Below are positions 1 to 8,207 of a stretch of DNA of 64,000 nucleotides, one piece after another; within the stretch, counting starts at the first letter, position 1; each line of letters begins with the position of its first letter. Below the pieces are notes generated by a model. That model made no database searches, had not been told where the DNA came from, and saw nothing but the letters and a program-made list of their open reading frames with translations. Source of the DNA: Phytophthora colocasiae (taxonomy: Eukaryota; Oomycota; Peronosporomycetes; Peronosporales; Peronosporaceae); contig JAGKQI010000100.1 of NCBI GenBank assembly GCA_018806915.1, positions 1,736,001 through 1,800,000 on the forward strand, read 5' to 3'. Made by a program: the position numbers and the translations under genes.

Positions 1-928
1 ACCTCTTCCATTGACCCCCAGAGGGGCAGACACGTGCGAAGTGTCCGAAACGGCCGCACTCGAAACAGCGGATGCGTTTCTGCTCGGCGAGCCCCAAGTC
101 CATAGGGGCTGGTCCCGAGCCTGCTCCATTCCCAGGAGCACTGGCCGACGCCGTCGTCGGCCCGCTGTGGCCTTGCCACGCAGAGGCAGGAGTCTGAGCG
201 TGTGTATGGCTGTACTCCTCCTGGAGCGCGACTTGAATCGCCTCCTCCATCGTGTTGGCCTGCGCGCGGAACAGTTGCGTGCGGGCCGGGCTTACTCTTA
301 AGCCGTCCATGAACACAGTTACTTGGATGTGTTCAGGTAGGGGGTTCCCTACCAGAGATGCCGCGAGAACGGGCATCTCTTGGATGTACTCGTGCAGGTC
401 TCGTTTTCCTTGCTTGCAGGCTAGGAAGCGTGACCGCTGGCGATACTCATAGTTCACCGGGAGGAATGCGGCCCGAAGCTGTTCGCACAGCTGGGCCCAG
501 GATGTAAAACATCCAGGCGACGTCGCTTCGCGCGTGTACGCCCATGTCTTCGCTCGACCCCCGAGGTTAGACAGCGCGAAAGCGACCCGAAGTCGCTCCA
601 CCGAGATGAGAGCCGCCTCCATGGCGAGCTCAACTTCTCGGATCCAGAAGTGAAGGTTTTCACCTTCTTTCCCTTCATAGGGAAGAACCTTGAGTCTTAA
701 AGGCTTGGGCTGAACCGGCCTCGGTTCAACCACAGGAGCCTCAAAGGTTCCTCGAACGTGCTCAATGAGCCCACGTTCGTACATGTCGAACGCCGCCACG
801 CGTTCGACCTGCTCGGCCGGCGTCGCCGCCACCAAGCTCCGGAAGGCATCCATCCCAAAGATGCCCGCCATCTTCCGGACCGACTCAAACTGAGAGTCGG
901 TCAAGTGAGGAAACTCACTTCGATCCAT
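1..928 (-). CDS. gag: Gag of element 0 (partial, runs off window)
   Basis: An open frame runs from an ATG at 928 to the window edge without a stop (about 309 codons seen). It is not a complete ORF, but the reading is unmistakable. The retrotransposon-gag core around 680-240 contains EGKEGENLHFWIREVELAM and RSRFLACKQGKRDLHEY, matching the gag of element 2 ([33 protein letters not shown]). Close to the window edge the frame enters a CCHC zinc knuckle with spacing C-x2-C-x4-H-x4-C (about positions 25-70). Gag forms the particle and the knuckle binds RNA. No frame break was seen, so this copy may be less decayed than element 2. Confidence 0.85.
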   Translation of the reverse strand, partial: MDRSEFPHLTDSQFESVRKMAGIFGMDAFRSLVAATPAEQVERVAAFDMYERGLIEHVRGTFEAPVVEPRPVQPKPLRLKVLPYEGKEGENLHFWIREVELAMEAALISVERLRVAFALSNLGGRAKTWAYTREATSPGCFTSWAQLCEQLRAAFLPVNYEYRQRSRFLACKQGKRDLHEYIQEMPVLAASLVGNPLPEHIQVTVFMDGLRVSPARTQLFRAQANTMEEAIQVALQEEYSHTHAQTPASAWQGHSGPTTASASAPGNGAGSGPAPMDLGLAEQKRIRCFECGRFGHFARVCPSGGQWKR

Positions 929-968
929 GATGGCCAACTACTTCTGGCCACAGAGGATTCTAGGCGTA

Positions 969-990
969 GGATTGACTACAAGTGCTACCA
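969..990 (-). other. Primer-binding site of element 0
   Basis: On the minus strand the bases after the LTR end read CT then TGGTAGCACTTGTAGTCAAT.., complementary to a tRNA 3' end terminating in CCA. The same 22 bases follow the left LTR of element 2, so both lineages probably use the same primer tRNA. I did not identify the isoacceptor. Confidence 0.8.
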
Positions 991-992
991 AG

Positions 993-1308
993 TGTGACGG
1001 GGGTCACACAGCACTTCACACAGAGGAAGGCTTGGAGTATACAAACTCCTAGTGAACGGCAGTTCACTCGGTCCCCAAAGACTTGGGGAGACTAACTAAA
1101 GATTAGGTAGATTTAAGACTGAATATATTATAGATACTTGTTAGCTTGGCCTGCAATACAAACTAAAAGCTATCTATAGTGTAACCTATATAGAAGGTGA
1201 TAGGTGGCTGCGGAGCCACCTGCCACGTGTCACCATGATGTGTGACACACCAAATGTATCCACTTCGGAAGAGTGACTAAAGTCACTCTTCAATGTAACC
1301 CTGTTACA
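993..1308 (-). repeat. 5' LTR of element 0, rich in perfect inverted repeats
   Basis: A 316 bp LTR whose two ends are each palindromic: TGTGAC/GTCACA at 993-1008 and TGTAAC/GTTACA at 1294-1308. Internal perfect inverted repeats are GGAGT/ACTCC (1034-1049), AGTGAAC/GTTCACT (1051-1068), CCCCAA/TTGGGG (1073-1088), AGGTGGCT/AGCCACCT (1202-1221), GTGTCAC/GTGACAC (1227-1248) and GAAGAGTGACT/AGTCACTCTTC (1268-1291, two-base loop). Confidence 0.85.
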
Positions 1309-1368
1309 GGAATAGACAATTTACACACTCGTGTACACAAGACACTCGAAGGACAAGGGCTGATCTGC

Positions 1369-3075
1369 ATGGTCTCGCCCTCTCAAACATCACGAACGCC
1401 CTGCGTTGTTGAGCCACGGAAACGCTGTCGTCTTGGCACGTACGTCTCAAAACTTCAAAAAGCCTGGAACAGCACTCAACTAAGCCATTTTGGTGGCAAA
1501 TATTCTCTCGAACGGGTGTTGGCACTGCAAGATTACGTTCGAAATACCTCATTGACTCGAGTGCTGTTAGTTTGTCTCGGTACTCCCGTTCCAATGATAC
1601 TACTGGTTGTTTTCCAAGAAGTAGTCCCCCTTCAGAAACCTACAGATGGCTGGCAAGTAAATTACGGACTCTGGATACGCGTAGGGATCCAAGCGGCAGT
1701 AATTGCCTATGCAGTGACGACATTTATGCAGTATCACGTGAACGAATCTACTGTTTCCCCTCGACAACTCGCTATCATTTGCGTATTTGAAGCGGTAATT
1801 TATACTGTGGTGGGGATGATCATTGCCGCGTGTTGGGTTTTTCCAGTTCCGTTCATTCACTTTACTCTTTTCTGGGTTTTACCTACAACTTTGCTGATAT
1901 CACGACGAATTGTCACGGGAGCTCAAGCATTTCATAAACTAAGTTTACAAAAAGATCAATTGCAACGTTTTGGTAAAGTTCTCTCTTCTCAACTCGTCAT
2001 GGTCGTAATTTATCCACTGTACCAGCTATTGTTTGACTTTGCGATCGGCTCTAGCTACGAAGTGCTTGTAATTTTACTACTTCCAGTCATGAAGTTGATC
2101 ATGAAAAATATTTTAACGAACTCGATTAAACACATGGAAGATATGCTTCCACAAGTGGTAATTTTCACGATTGACTTCTTTAACGCCGTGTACGTGGCAA
2201 CCAGCATGCAGAACGCGTCCTCCACTGTTACAGTGACTGTAATTGTGGTTGTTGATGTCGTCCAGTCCACTTTTAAGCTTGTCGAACTGCATGAGAACAC
2301 ACGGAGCGTCTTGAAACGTTTATCAACTCCCAACAGCAAAAGTCTGTTGCTATCGGTTCTATCGTGGCTTCAACACTCTGATCAGAATATTTGGACGGAT
2401 TCACTGAAGAATATCCAACTAAAATCTTGTCTCCCTCTTGAACTGACTCCAGAAGTGAAGACATTGTTTACGAAAATTGAAAATCTTCCAGGTGTTAATT
2501 CTTATAACCACTTGAATCTTCATTCACCTACTGTCCCGCTTAATCGACAGCCAGTTTCTCTAAGAAGATGCTCCTGTTTCCCGAATCCTTCCGGTGTCCG
2601 GCCAATCCAGTCTGTTTTAACTGAATCGTGGTGTGAAAAAGTAGTTCCGGCTCCACATTGCAGCGGAATATTGAGTGAAACTCTAGAGATGTTTTTCACC
2701 TCTGAGTGCCTCGTATTATCGAAATATTTAGAGTTCGTTATCCCTATCCTTTACGGTAACTACACACTCATGATGGTAAATCTCCCAAATGCGCAATACC
2801 ACTCCGAAATGCATGGAATTACTAGTGAAAACGTCAGTCAAAAGATTCATGGTATGTTCATTTATGGAGCTCTGGAATTTATATCTTTCGTGGTTCTAGC
2901 TGTGATTCTACATCGTAATTGTGGGATCCAAGCGCTCTATCAATTAGCATTCGTATTGGAGACACAGATGCCGCTTGTTCAGGGCAGTTTAGTTCTTTGG
3001 ATGACGTCAATATTCGCTTATCGAGTGGTTCATTTCGGTATTGATTTTACCTTCCGGTTAGCTTGGGTTAAGTAG
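1369..3075 (+). CDS. Multi-pass membrane protein, oomycete-type family
   Basis: Intronless ORF of 568 codons from the ATG at 1369. The frame stays open upstream to 1273, inside the retroelement LTR, but 1369 is the first ATG in host sequence. I see about ten hydrophobic segments: one after a basic N-terminus (near LTRVLLVCLGTPVPMILLVV), several in the middle, a hydrophilic Ser/Pro-containing stretch in residues 350-430, and a final cluster ending in FRLAWVK. The opening YSLERVLALQDY followed by the first membrane helix recalls a large family of putative membrane proteins in Phytophthora genomes. I know no function for it. It ends five bases before the convergent neighbour's stop at 3081. The 5' end may have been altered by the retroelement insertion 60 bp upstream. 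Confidence 0.75.
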   Translation: MVSPSQTSRTPCVVEPRKRCRLGTYVSKLQKAWNSTQLSHFGGKYSLERVLALQDYVRNTSLTRVLLVCLGTPVPMILLVVFQEVVPLQKPTDGWQVNYGLWIRVGIQAAVIAYAVTTFMQYHVNESTVSPRQLAIICVFEAVIYTVVGMIIAACWVFPVPFIHFTLFWVLPTTLLISRRIVTGAQAFHKLSLQKDQLQRFGKVLSSQLVMVVIYPLYQLLFDFAIGSSYEVLVILLLPVMKLIMKNILTNSIKHMEDMLPQVVIFTIDFFNAVYVATSMQNASSTVTVTVIVVVDVVQSTFKLVELHENTRSVLKRLSTPNSKSLLLSVLSWLQHSDQNIWTDSLKNIQLKSCLPLELTPEVKTLFTKIENLPGVNSYNHLNLHSPTVPLNRQPVSLRRCSCFPNPSGVRPIQSVLTESWCEKVVPAPHCSGILSETLEMFFTSECLVLSKYLEFVIPILYGNYTLMMVNLPNAQYHSEMHGITSENVSQKIHGMFIYGALEFISFVVLAVILHRNCGIQALYQLAFVLETQMPLVQGSLVLWMTSIFAYRVVHFGIDFTFRLAWVK

Positions 3076-3080
3076 TTTAC

Positions 3081-6000
3081 TTACTGAGCTACTCGATTTA
3101 TTAGAGATTGTATCGTATGCTGTTTATCCTTCGCCAGTCTCGCATGGGTTGCATTAAAACAACGAGTACACATGGGATCATATTTGCAGTCTTGACACAT
3201 GAAATCCGCCTGGGAATTACGACAAACCGTGCAGTTCGCTGGTTCAACTGGCATTTTAGTCCATCCAGAGTCTTCTTCTCCATTATCTGTGCTCATTCTT
3301 CTACTAGCATATCGGAAACTCGCGTAGCATCCGACACAGTACCGAGCTCCAGTTGCTGTCTTTCGCCTTGTGGCAAAATGCACAGAACAGCGAGTACAGA
3401 GAATATAATGGTTAGGAGGTCCAGCTGATGACTCGCCAGTGTCAATTCGTTCGTAGTAGTCGTTTCCGTGAAGATCCTGGCGGTAGACCCAGGTGGAAGA
3501 CTCAATCGGAAGTAAATGTTCCTCTTTACCAATTAATTTCGGTGGTCGACGTCGAAGTTCTTGTGGTTTGGTAAAGTTAAAGTACACAACGTGGCCAGAA
3601 CTTGGATCTATCCGTTTGATAAAAGTGTTCCGGATAATCCTTTGGCATACAGCACGAGCTTGTCGACAGCGAAACATCATCTGGATACGAATAGCAGCAG
3701 TATTTTGTCGTTTTTGTAGTGTCCACTCCGTTTCCTTTTCGTTGAGATGAGATAAAGCTTTGTCGATTCTCCACTGGATAATAACTTCTCGAGCGATTCC
3801 TTCACATTCTTCAATCACTACTTCATCACACCAATACTTTTCGTATGTGACGGTGTTAAGGTAAAATGCTTTGGTTAATTTCCTCGTCACAATTCCATGA
3901 GGGGCTTCTAGGAAAACCTGCCACTGACAATTTGGTGGTAAAATTCTGGCTGGAGCACTCTCCGGTTCCCTCTCAAGCTCATTGCGGATCCACTTAGCAT
4001 CCGTCTCAAAGATCCTAGTGGCTTCTTTACGCACTTGAGCTTTGGCTTCTGCTGTGTCAAGCCATGTAAGAGTAGTGGATCGTACTTCAGCGGCTACTTG
4101 TTCTGCAATTGCCTTCCAAGCCTGTTTAGCTTCCAGTTCTGCTGCCATTTCACGAGACGCTTTAAACTGTATACGTTCTTCTTTCTGCGTCTGTTCTTTC
4201 CGGTTGGCGTGCACTTTATCTGTAGCGTCAATAAACGAGCGTCGTCGGCCCTTTTCAGCCGAAGCACGAGCTTTTTCAGCCACTGCAGCACTGAGCTTGT
4301 CTTCAATTTCCATTAACGCTACTTCGGCCTCCTTTTGTTGTAAAGACTGTAAATCTTGCTGTAACTTTCGCCCACGAATATCTGCAGCAGTAACTTCTGC
4401 TTGGCGACGTTTGTAGAACACCCAATTGCCCATACACCCGCGTAAAACTGCAACATATTCGTTAGTTAGATGAGCTACCGAGTTACTTAGAAAATTGAGT
4501 AAATTACTTCTGTGATGTCTAGTAGCTGTAAAATCCATCACAATTTTTTCGCACTCGGCATTCCTCTTCATGTTGATCTGTTCGGGTATTTATCTAAAAG
4601 TTAGTCATAAACAACGTTAAGGTTCATCATATGCGCTTACCTCGTGAAAAAATAGCCAGGAATCCCAACAGCGTCTTTCACAAAAATTACGATAGTGATT
4701 CTCGCTGCGTTTCCAAGCTGCAGCATGTCTGGGTCAAACAACGCGTTAACATTCAGTAAATATACTCTTGCCCACTAAAACATTTGGTTACATGAGTCGC
4801 ATCGAGCGCCAAAACAACGCCCAGGGCTGGAAAGTAAAACGCACAAGAGTAAAATCCCGCTGTTTCGCCGCTTTTTGCATCAAAAGTTTCATTTCCTGTC
4901 TTCTTTTCACATTTCTTTTTAACCCCCTCGCCATTTTGACTGCAGAACAGGCACGGTAATGTGTCTCGCCTCGGCGTATGAGTTTCTGATTCACCACAAA
5001 TATTTTCCAGCGAGCCAGTCGTAGACGAGGTTCACGGGTTCTCCACATGTCCAATGCTTTCTCAAAGCGAACTCGTGCTTCCTCTTTAGCAAAACGCTCT
5101 TTTGCGTGAATATAAACATCTCGGTAGAACGTGAGACGAGTGTCATCTGTCAGACGCTTCCAACATAGAGTTTTAATTGTTTCTAGCAGCTTCGGATGTG
5201 ATTCTAACAAAAACAAATTAGAGAAGTAAAAACTGAAAAAGAAATGTACTTTACCTGAGTATTCCCAAAACATCGATTCTGCGATGTAACCTCGTCCTCG
5301 TTGAGTCGTAAGAGCAAGTAGATCTGTCACAAACGGTAGCGTCTTCGCTTCATCCGTCTCATCACCACAAGGAACTAAGAGAATCTGCTGTAAATCTCCT
5401 CCTCGAACTGCCATTTTCATATCTCCGATCGCAGTTGAATTTTCAACTAATGGGAACGAGAACTCGTGGAACCAGCGCGCCACCATCTTCTTCTCTCCTT
5501 CACGCCAGCGATCCAGTACGAAAAAGGAACTTAAAACTTCACGATAGTCAACTGTTGGAGATTCTGGTTGTTGAAAAGATTGAAAAACATTTCGCAGACA
5601 AGTAGCAATTGTAACAGTAAGGGGTGACAAGTGTAAAGCTTTCCCGACCGCAATCTCCAATTGTGGTAAAGTTACGTGGTGCGTTGCGAACCCTTGACGA
5701 AATTCCCGAGCCACATCAATTAACCACGCCATAGCTGTCAATGTGTGTAAAGGTGCCGGTGTCAAAGAATCCGCCGGTTCTTTCTCGAAATTTGGTTTCT
5801 TCATCCCTGTAGGTGGGAGTTTGGATTTGTTCCCTAAATTCTCGTTCCTTTTTGTCATCAATTCACTGACAATGGCATAGAAATTCCGAATGTGGTGCCA
5901 TCGATAGAGGAACCGTTCTCGACATTGAAACTGCTGGTTCTTCTGTTCTTCTCTCATTTGCTGCTCGTATTGGCGTACGATCGCTTCTTCTCGTCGATCT

Positions 6001-6110
6001 TTCACTCGTTGACGATTGAAATTCTCTATTGGAAGCTTCTGTAGTTGTGGAGAGCGAGGAGAAGTGAGGCGGCGCTTACGGAGCGATTCATCACAACAAC
6101 CGACAAGCAT
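3081..6110 (-). CDS. IQ-motif, coiled-coil, zinc-finger protein (4 exons)
   Basis: Exons 6110-5255, 5203-4792, 4728-4641 and 4577-3081 join into 950 codons plus stop. The introns are 51, 63 and 63 bp with GT-AG ends. The first intron is a multiple of three and open in frame, so its retention would add 17 residues. The N-terminal half has basic and helical stretches and EF-hand-like or helical segments I cannot assign. The C-terminal half has a long charged coiled coil (about residues 530-650), an IQ calmodulin-binding motif (near AAIRIQMMFRCRQARAV), and a Cys/His-rich tail with CTRCSVHF..CVGCY and a B-box-like CTVCRNSQADFMCQDC..CTRCF. Such proteins are often cytoskeletal or flagellar scaffolds, but that is inference. 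The start lies 35 bp from the start of a divergent gene. Confidence 0.75.
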
Positions 6111-6145
6111 TTAGTCAGTATCTTAGTAAAGAGACGCGGACGAGA
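6111..6145. promoter_or_regulatory. Very short divergent intergenic promoter region
   Basis: Only 35 bp separate the ATG of the minus-strand IQ/zinc-finger gene (6110) from the ATG of the plus-strand gene (6146). Both promoters must overlap here or lie in the 5' coding regions. I see no clear TATA box. Confidence 0.5.
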
Positions 6146-6962
6146 ATGGATGAGCAAATGACACCGAAAGAGAAATTGACAGCCTCTACAGAGATTCTAG
6201 CGGCTGTATCAGCTGCCACTGTAGCTGCTTCTGTCGAGATGGAATCTGAAGAACTCAATGCCTTAAAACGAGAATTTGGGTCGGTAGCTTACGAGCGGGT
6301 CCTTACAGAGAGAGAATGTCACTGTGTTGAACGAACTGCCAAGAAGTTGAAAGTTTTAGGTAAACTTATTCATGTTTGGGTGAAAGATGCTCGCTCGTAT
6401 CGTCACGGGATGGAAAGTGAAGTGTACGTACATTTTCTATTGAAGAGTTAGCACCTTCACTAATAATTGTTTTTCTCTTGCTGTTAAGCCCATACTTTTC
6501 TCTGCGTGTTGCAGTATCCATCCCGGTGACTGAACTGCGAGTACGTCAGGAAAAACAGGTTTGCATACTTCCACAACGTCTTTACCAGGTATTTGCTTGC
6601 AGGAACTAGTCCAAGAACAGTTTACACTCTTGTCTTCCTATCGAAAACAAGTAGACGGCGAACTCCAGCTCTGCTTTAACGATCAAATGCTGGATGACGA
6701 AGAATTGTTTTTAACGTATCTGTCTGGTGGTTCTGCTACTAATCCAACCCAGAAATCGGTACGAAACAACTCCACAAGCAGTCGACCGTCGTGGCCCAAA
6801 CCGTTTGCAGGTACAGTATGCACCTTTGAATAGATGTTTCGCTTGAAGTAGGACTCATTTTTCTTGAATTCAGGAATTTTATGGGTACTACCGTGGCGAC
6901 CATCTCGAAAACAGCCTTTGCAATGGGGAAGTGGCGAAAACTCCACAACAAACGAGAAATGA
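6146..6962 (+). CDS. Small protein of unknown function (4 exons)
   Basis: Exons 6146-6423, 6489-6558, 6603-6810 and 6874-6962 give 214 codons plus stop. The introns are 65, 44 and 63 bp and every junction keeps frame. The N-terminal part is an Ala/Glu-rich helical stretch (residues 10-60) followed by a charged helix. The last exons encode an acidic segment (DQMLDDEELFLTYLSGG) and a short basic Ser/Thr/Asn-rich tail. I do not recognise a domain. It is divergent with the IQ/zinc-finger gene and ends 56 bp before the convergent DUSP gene stop. The last exon acceptor (6873) is the least certain junction. Confidence 0.6.
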
Positions 6963-7018
6963 TAAAGTGGAGAAATCTCGAACTCATTCCAGTAAAAACT
7001 CACCGACACACTTTTACC

Positions 7019-7819
7019 TTAAGCCAGCAATCCCTGGGTCTCCTCATCACTACTGGTCTCTTCTTCACTCGAGTCTTCCTCTTCCTTCCTCCTCTTACTC
7101 TTCTTTCCTTTTCTCTTCCGACTGTTCTTCTTTCTCTTACAACAATTGCAACAGTCTCCCCAACTCGACTTCTTCTCTTTCTTGTACGTCGGTCCTCCAC
7201 CCAAAAGGCGATACAGACACGGTACAAGAAACTCGCATCTACATAAACATCTGTACGTCCAGCTCTCCTTCTCTTCTTGTTTTCGTAAACCTTCCAGTCC
7301 TCTCTCTTTCTCTTCCAGTTCTTCATTCATCTCCGTCACTAAAGATCGCGCCTTTAATTTAGGCACATGGAGCATCTCCCTGACGTCATCAATCATAACA
7401 GGAACAGCGTAAATATCCAACGTCCATCGGACAATAGGTTTCGCGTCATCTGTCCCGTATAGTTCCGCGTATAATGCGTATACTTGTGGATTGACACCTC
7501 GATAATCCTTTGTCGACTGCAAATTCTCCCTTACTCGAAATTCCTCTCTGTCAAAGAGAGTATCATTTCTGAGAGGTCCTGGACGCGTAATATTCTGATC
7601 GTCTTCGCCCAGGACGTAGTTCATCCAGGCGTCGAGCCATTTCGTCTCCACTAGGAACCAGGCGTCGTGTCTACGAAGTTCTGGAGAGTCAAACGATAAT
7701 ACGAGATCTCTCTCCATCTCCCGACGGGTAAGTTTGTGCTGGATGGAGGAGAGGCCACACTCCAAGTCCACGGATTCGTCGTCACTGGGAGCTTTAGGAG
7801 GCGCAAGTGATGGAGCCAT
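7019..7819 (-). CDS. DUSP-domain protein with basic/acidic tail
   Basis: Intronless ORF of 266 codons. Residues about 35-125 match the DUSP fold found in ubiquitin-specific proteases: a Trp-containing start (WFLVETKWLDAWMNYV), a PGPLRNDTLFD segment and the conserved YRGVNPQVYALYAELYG. No peptidase domain follows, so this is a stand-alone DUSP protein rather than a protease. Residues 165-190 form a Glu/Lys helix, followed by a Cys-rich patch (CLCRCEFLVPCLYRLL and CCNCCK) that could be acylated or bind metal, then a Lys-rich and Glu/Ser-rich tail. The tail explains the polypyrimidine strand at 7040-7140. The role may be ubiquitin-pathway scaffolding (inference). Confidence 0.75.
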   Translation of the reverse strand: MAPSLAPPKAPSDDESVDLECGLSSIQHKLTRREMERDLVLSFDSPELRRHDAWFLVETKWLDAWMNYVLGEDDQNITRPGPLRNDTLFDREEFRVRENLQSTKDYRGVNPQVYALYAELYGTDDAKPIVRWTLDIYAVPVMIDDVREMLHVPKLKARSLVTEMNEELEEKERGLEGLRKQEEKESWTYRCLCRCEFLVPCLYRLLGGGPTYKKEKKSSWGDCCNCCKRKKNSRKRKGKKSKRRKEEEDSSEEETSSDEETQGLLA

Positions 7820-8207
7820 TTCGAGAGTTTTTTATATGGAGCTTTTTTTAAGAATGTGACGTTGGGTACACAAAAATAAAATGATATGGTGTGGCAAACA
7901 TAATATTATGTAGAAGACACAAGTGGCGACTATCGAAAAGATAATCCCTGAGATGGGACATCAACTTGGAGAAAATCTCCAGCTGGAGATAAAGAGAAAC
8001 AACTTAGGCTCAAGACGTTGTAGTGGTGTAGATTGGGATCCCTGCCGCACTGATTGTGCTACAGCTCGTGGCGCTCTGCTTTATTCGCTTGGATGCAACG
8101 GGAACCACCTGTGTTCAAGAAGGATCCCAAATAAAAGGAAATACAGACATCGTGATGACTTGCACACGTCGTTGTAGCGTCGGCCTCGGTCTTGACAGCT
8201 CTTCACT
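7820..8207. other. Intergenic, with a membrane-segment fragment
   Basis: The tract between the DUSP gene and the GH16 gene. The plus strand at about 8030-8241 contains a frame with a hydrophobic stretch (IPAALIVLQLVALCFIRL) followed by a Cys-containing loop. It has a stop just upstream and no clear start, and it overlaps the GH16 ORF in another frame. It could be an unrecognised first exon of the GH16 gene or a decayed fragment. I cannot decide. Confidence 0.3.

Larger units (their letters stand above)
1..1308 (-). mobile_element. Truncated Ty3/gypsy-type LTR retroelement (element 0)
   Basis: On the minus strand this is the 5' end of an LTR retroelement: LTR (993-1308), primer-binding site (969-990), then a gag reading frame that runs off the left window edge. 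The LTR starts TGTAAC and ends GTCACA on the minus strand, obeying the TG..CA rule. The primer-binding site is identical to that of element 2 (56335-56356), and the gag proteins are clearly related, so the two belong to related lineages although their LTRs differ in length (316 versus 411-412 bp). The base after the LTR (1309) begins host sequence, and GGAAT (1309-1313) is the candidate target duplication. The other end lies outside the window. Confidence 0.85.

Noticed and set aside
6931..7362. Plus-strand Ser/Leu/Pro-rich ORF of 143 codons
   Set aside because: Opposite strand of the Lys/Glu-rich tail of the DU SP gene; the composition is a by-product of that tail.
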